In this document: positions 63,691 through 64,000 of the stretch, one piece after another | How the letters are laid out: each line of letters begins with the position of its first letter | Numbering within the stretch: the stretch's first letter is position 1 | Source: Chondrus crispus | Taxonomy: Eukaryota; Rhodophyta; Florideophyceae; Gigartinales; Gigartinaceae | Length of the DNA: 64,000 nt | Reading direction: 5' to 3' | Assembly: GCF_000350225.1 (NCBI RefSeq) | Contig: NW_005178985.1 | Span: 108,767-172,766 of the forward strand | Notes under the pieces: model-generated | Told to the model about the DNA's origin: nothing | Seen by the model: the letters and a program-made list of their open reading frames with translations, nothing else | Databases searched by the model: none | Made by a program: the position numbers and the translations under genes

Positions 63691-64000
63691 GATAATACTA
63701 CGCTCGTTTTCTATCGCGAGACGTTCATGTATCAATAAAGGTTTTCTATCCTTTTTTCAGAATCGGTCGAACACAGTTCGAGAACGTTTTCCGAGCGCAG
63801 ATAGCTTATGGTCAGACATAACTACGAAGGGACAGTGTGGGATGGAGATGAAAGGTGCAGAAAAGCAGGAAGAGGGCGGGTGACAAATCGGTCTCGCACA
63901 TCCTTCCCTCCTCTCGGCTGCCTGCTCTCACTCCCCGGTACCCATGCATGTAGGCTCCGCGCATGTCATGTTGTCCGACATGGCTCTCGTGCAGAAAGTT

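Larger units (their letters stand above)
52900..63835 (-). repeat. Palindrome 2, right arm
   Basis: Inverse of 40965-51002. It contains units 3 (52.9-57.8 kb) and 4 (58.3-62.9 kb). Private changes include a 63-bp insertion at about 56510-56575, a 28-bp tandem duplication at 57613-57668 and an extra segment of about 0.8 kb at 62905-63690. Homology resumes beyond it (63722-63835 against 40965-41075), so the outer end is older and diverged. Confidence 0.95.

Overview
Organism: this is nuclear DNA of a eukaryote. It holds Ty3/gypsy retrotransposons with chromodomains, DNA transposons of three superfamilies, TATA boxes about 120 bp upstream of ATGs, a peroxisomal acyl-CoA oxidase, an ATP10-type mitochondrial assembly factor and a NUMOD3 protein of the kind found in plants and algae. 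The host genes are intronless and widely spaced among repeats. That combination suggests a florideophyte red alga (Chondrus-like), but this is an inference from gene style and was not checked by any search. Layout 1-22.7 kb: one large Ty3/gypsy chromovirus (element A, minus strand, 3' end beyond the left edge) is split inside its gag gene by a second chromovirus (element B, plus strand, 9875-20951). B has two LTRs and a 5-bp target duplication. Both are dead by several lesions. Both carry, between pol and the 3' LTR, a long reading frame on the opposite strand to gag-pol. Layout 22.7-28.2 kb: a pogo/Tigger-like DDE transposase with one frameshift, then a piggyBac-like element (24840-27660) whose transposase has three in-frame stops but keeps its three catalytic Asp, then a 67-bp hairpin. 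Layout 28.2-33.9 kb: a near-perfect palindrome with a 126-bp centre. Each arm carries the same NTF2/SnoaL-like gene. The left arm alone holds a 595-bp Harbinger-like MITE, so the right arm preserves the empty site. The palindrome core is itself a fold-back element ending in the same termini as the piggyBac element. Layout 34-41 kb: the ordinary part, with a membrane-anchored staphylococcal-nuclease-like protein, an ATP10-like protein, a NUMOD3 protein, a small transposase-derived fragment and non-coding stretches. Layout 41-63.8 kb: a second, much larger palindrome with arms of about 10 kb and a spacer of about 1.9 kb. Each arm is itself a direct duplication, so a unit (structured tRNA-like element, acyl-CoA oxidase, F-box-like gene) occurs four times. 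The two inner units carry intact, identical acyl-CoA oxidases and broken F-box genes. The outer units carry gutted acyl-CoA oxidase relics and the longer F-box gene, of which only the left copy has an open frame. Arm identity is almost complete near the centre and falls outward. How it fits together: the window reads as a repeat-rich region reshaped by nested transposition and inverted duplication. The host genes show no shared pathway. All identity statements are by eye; assembly error must be excluded for both palindromes.
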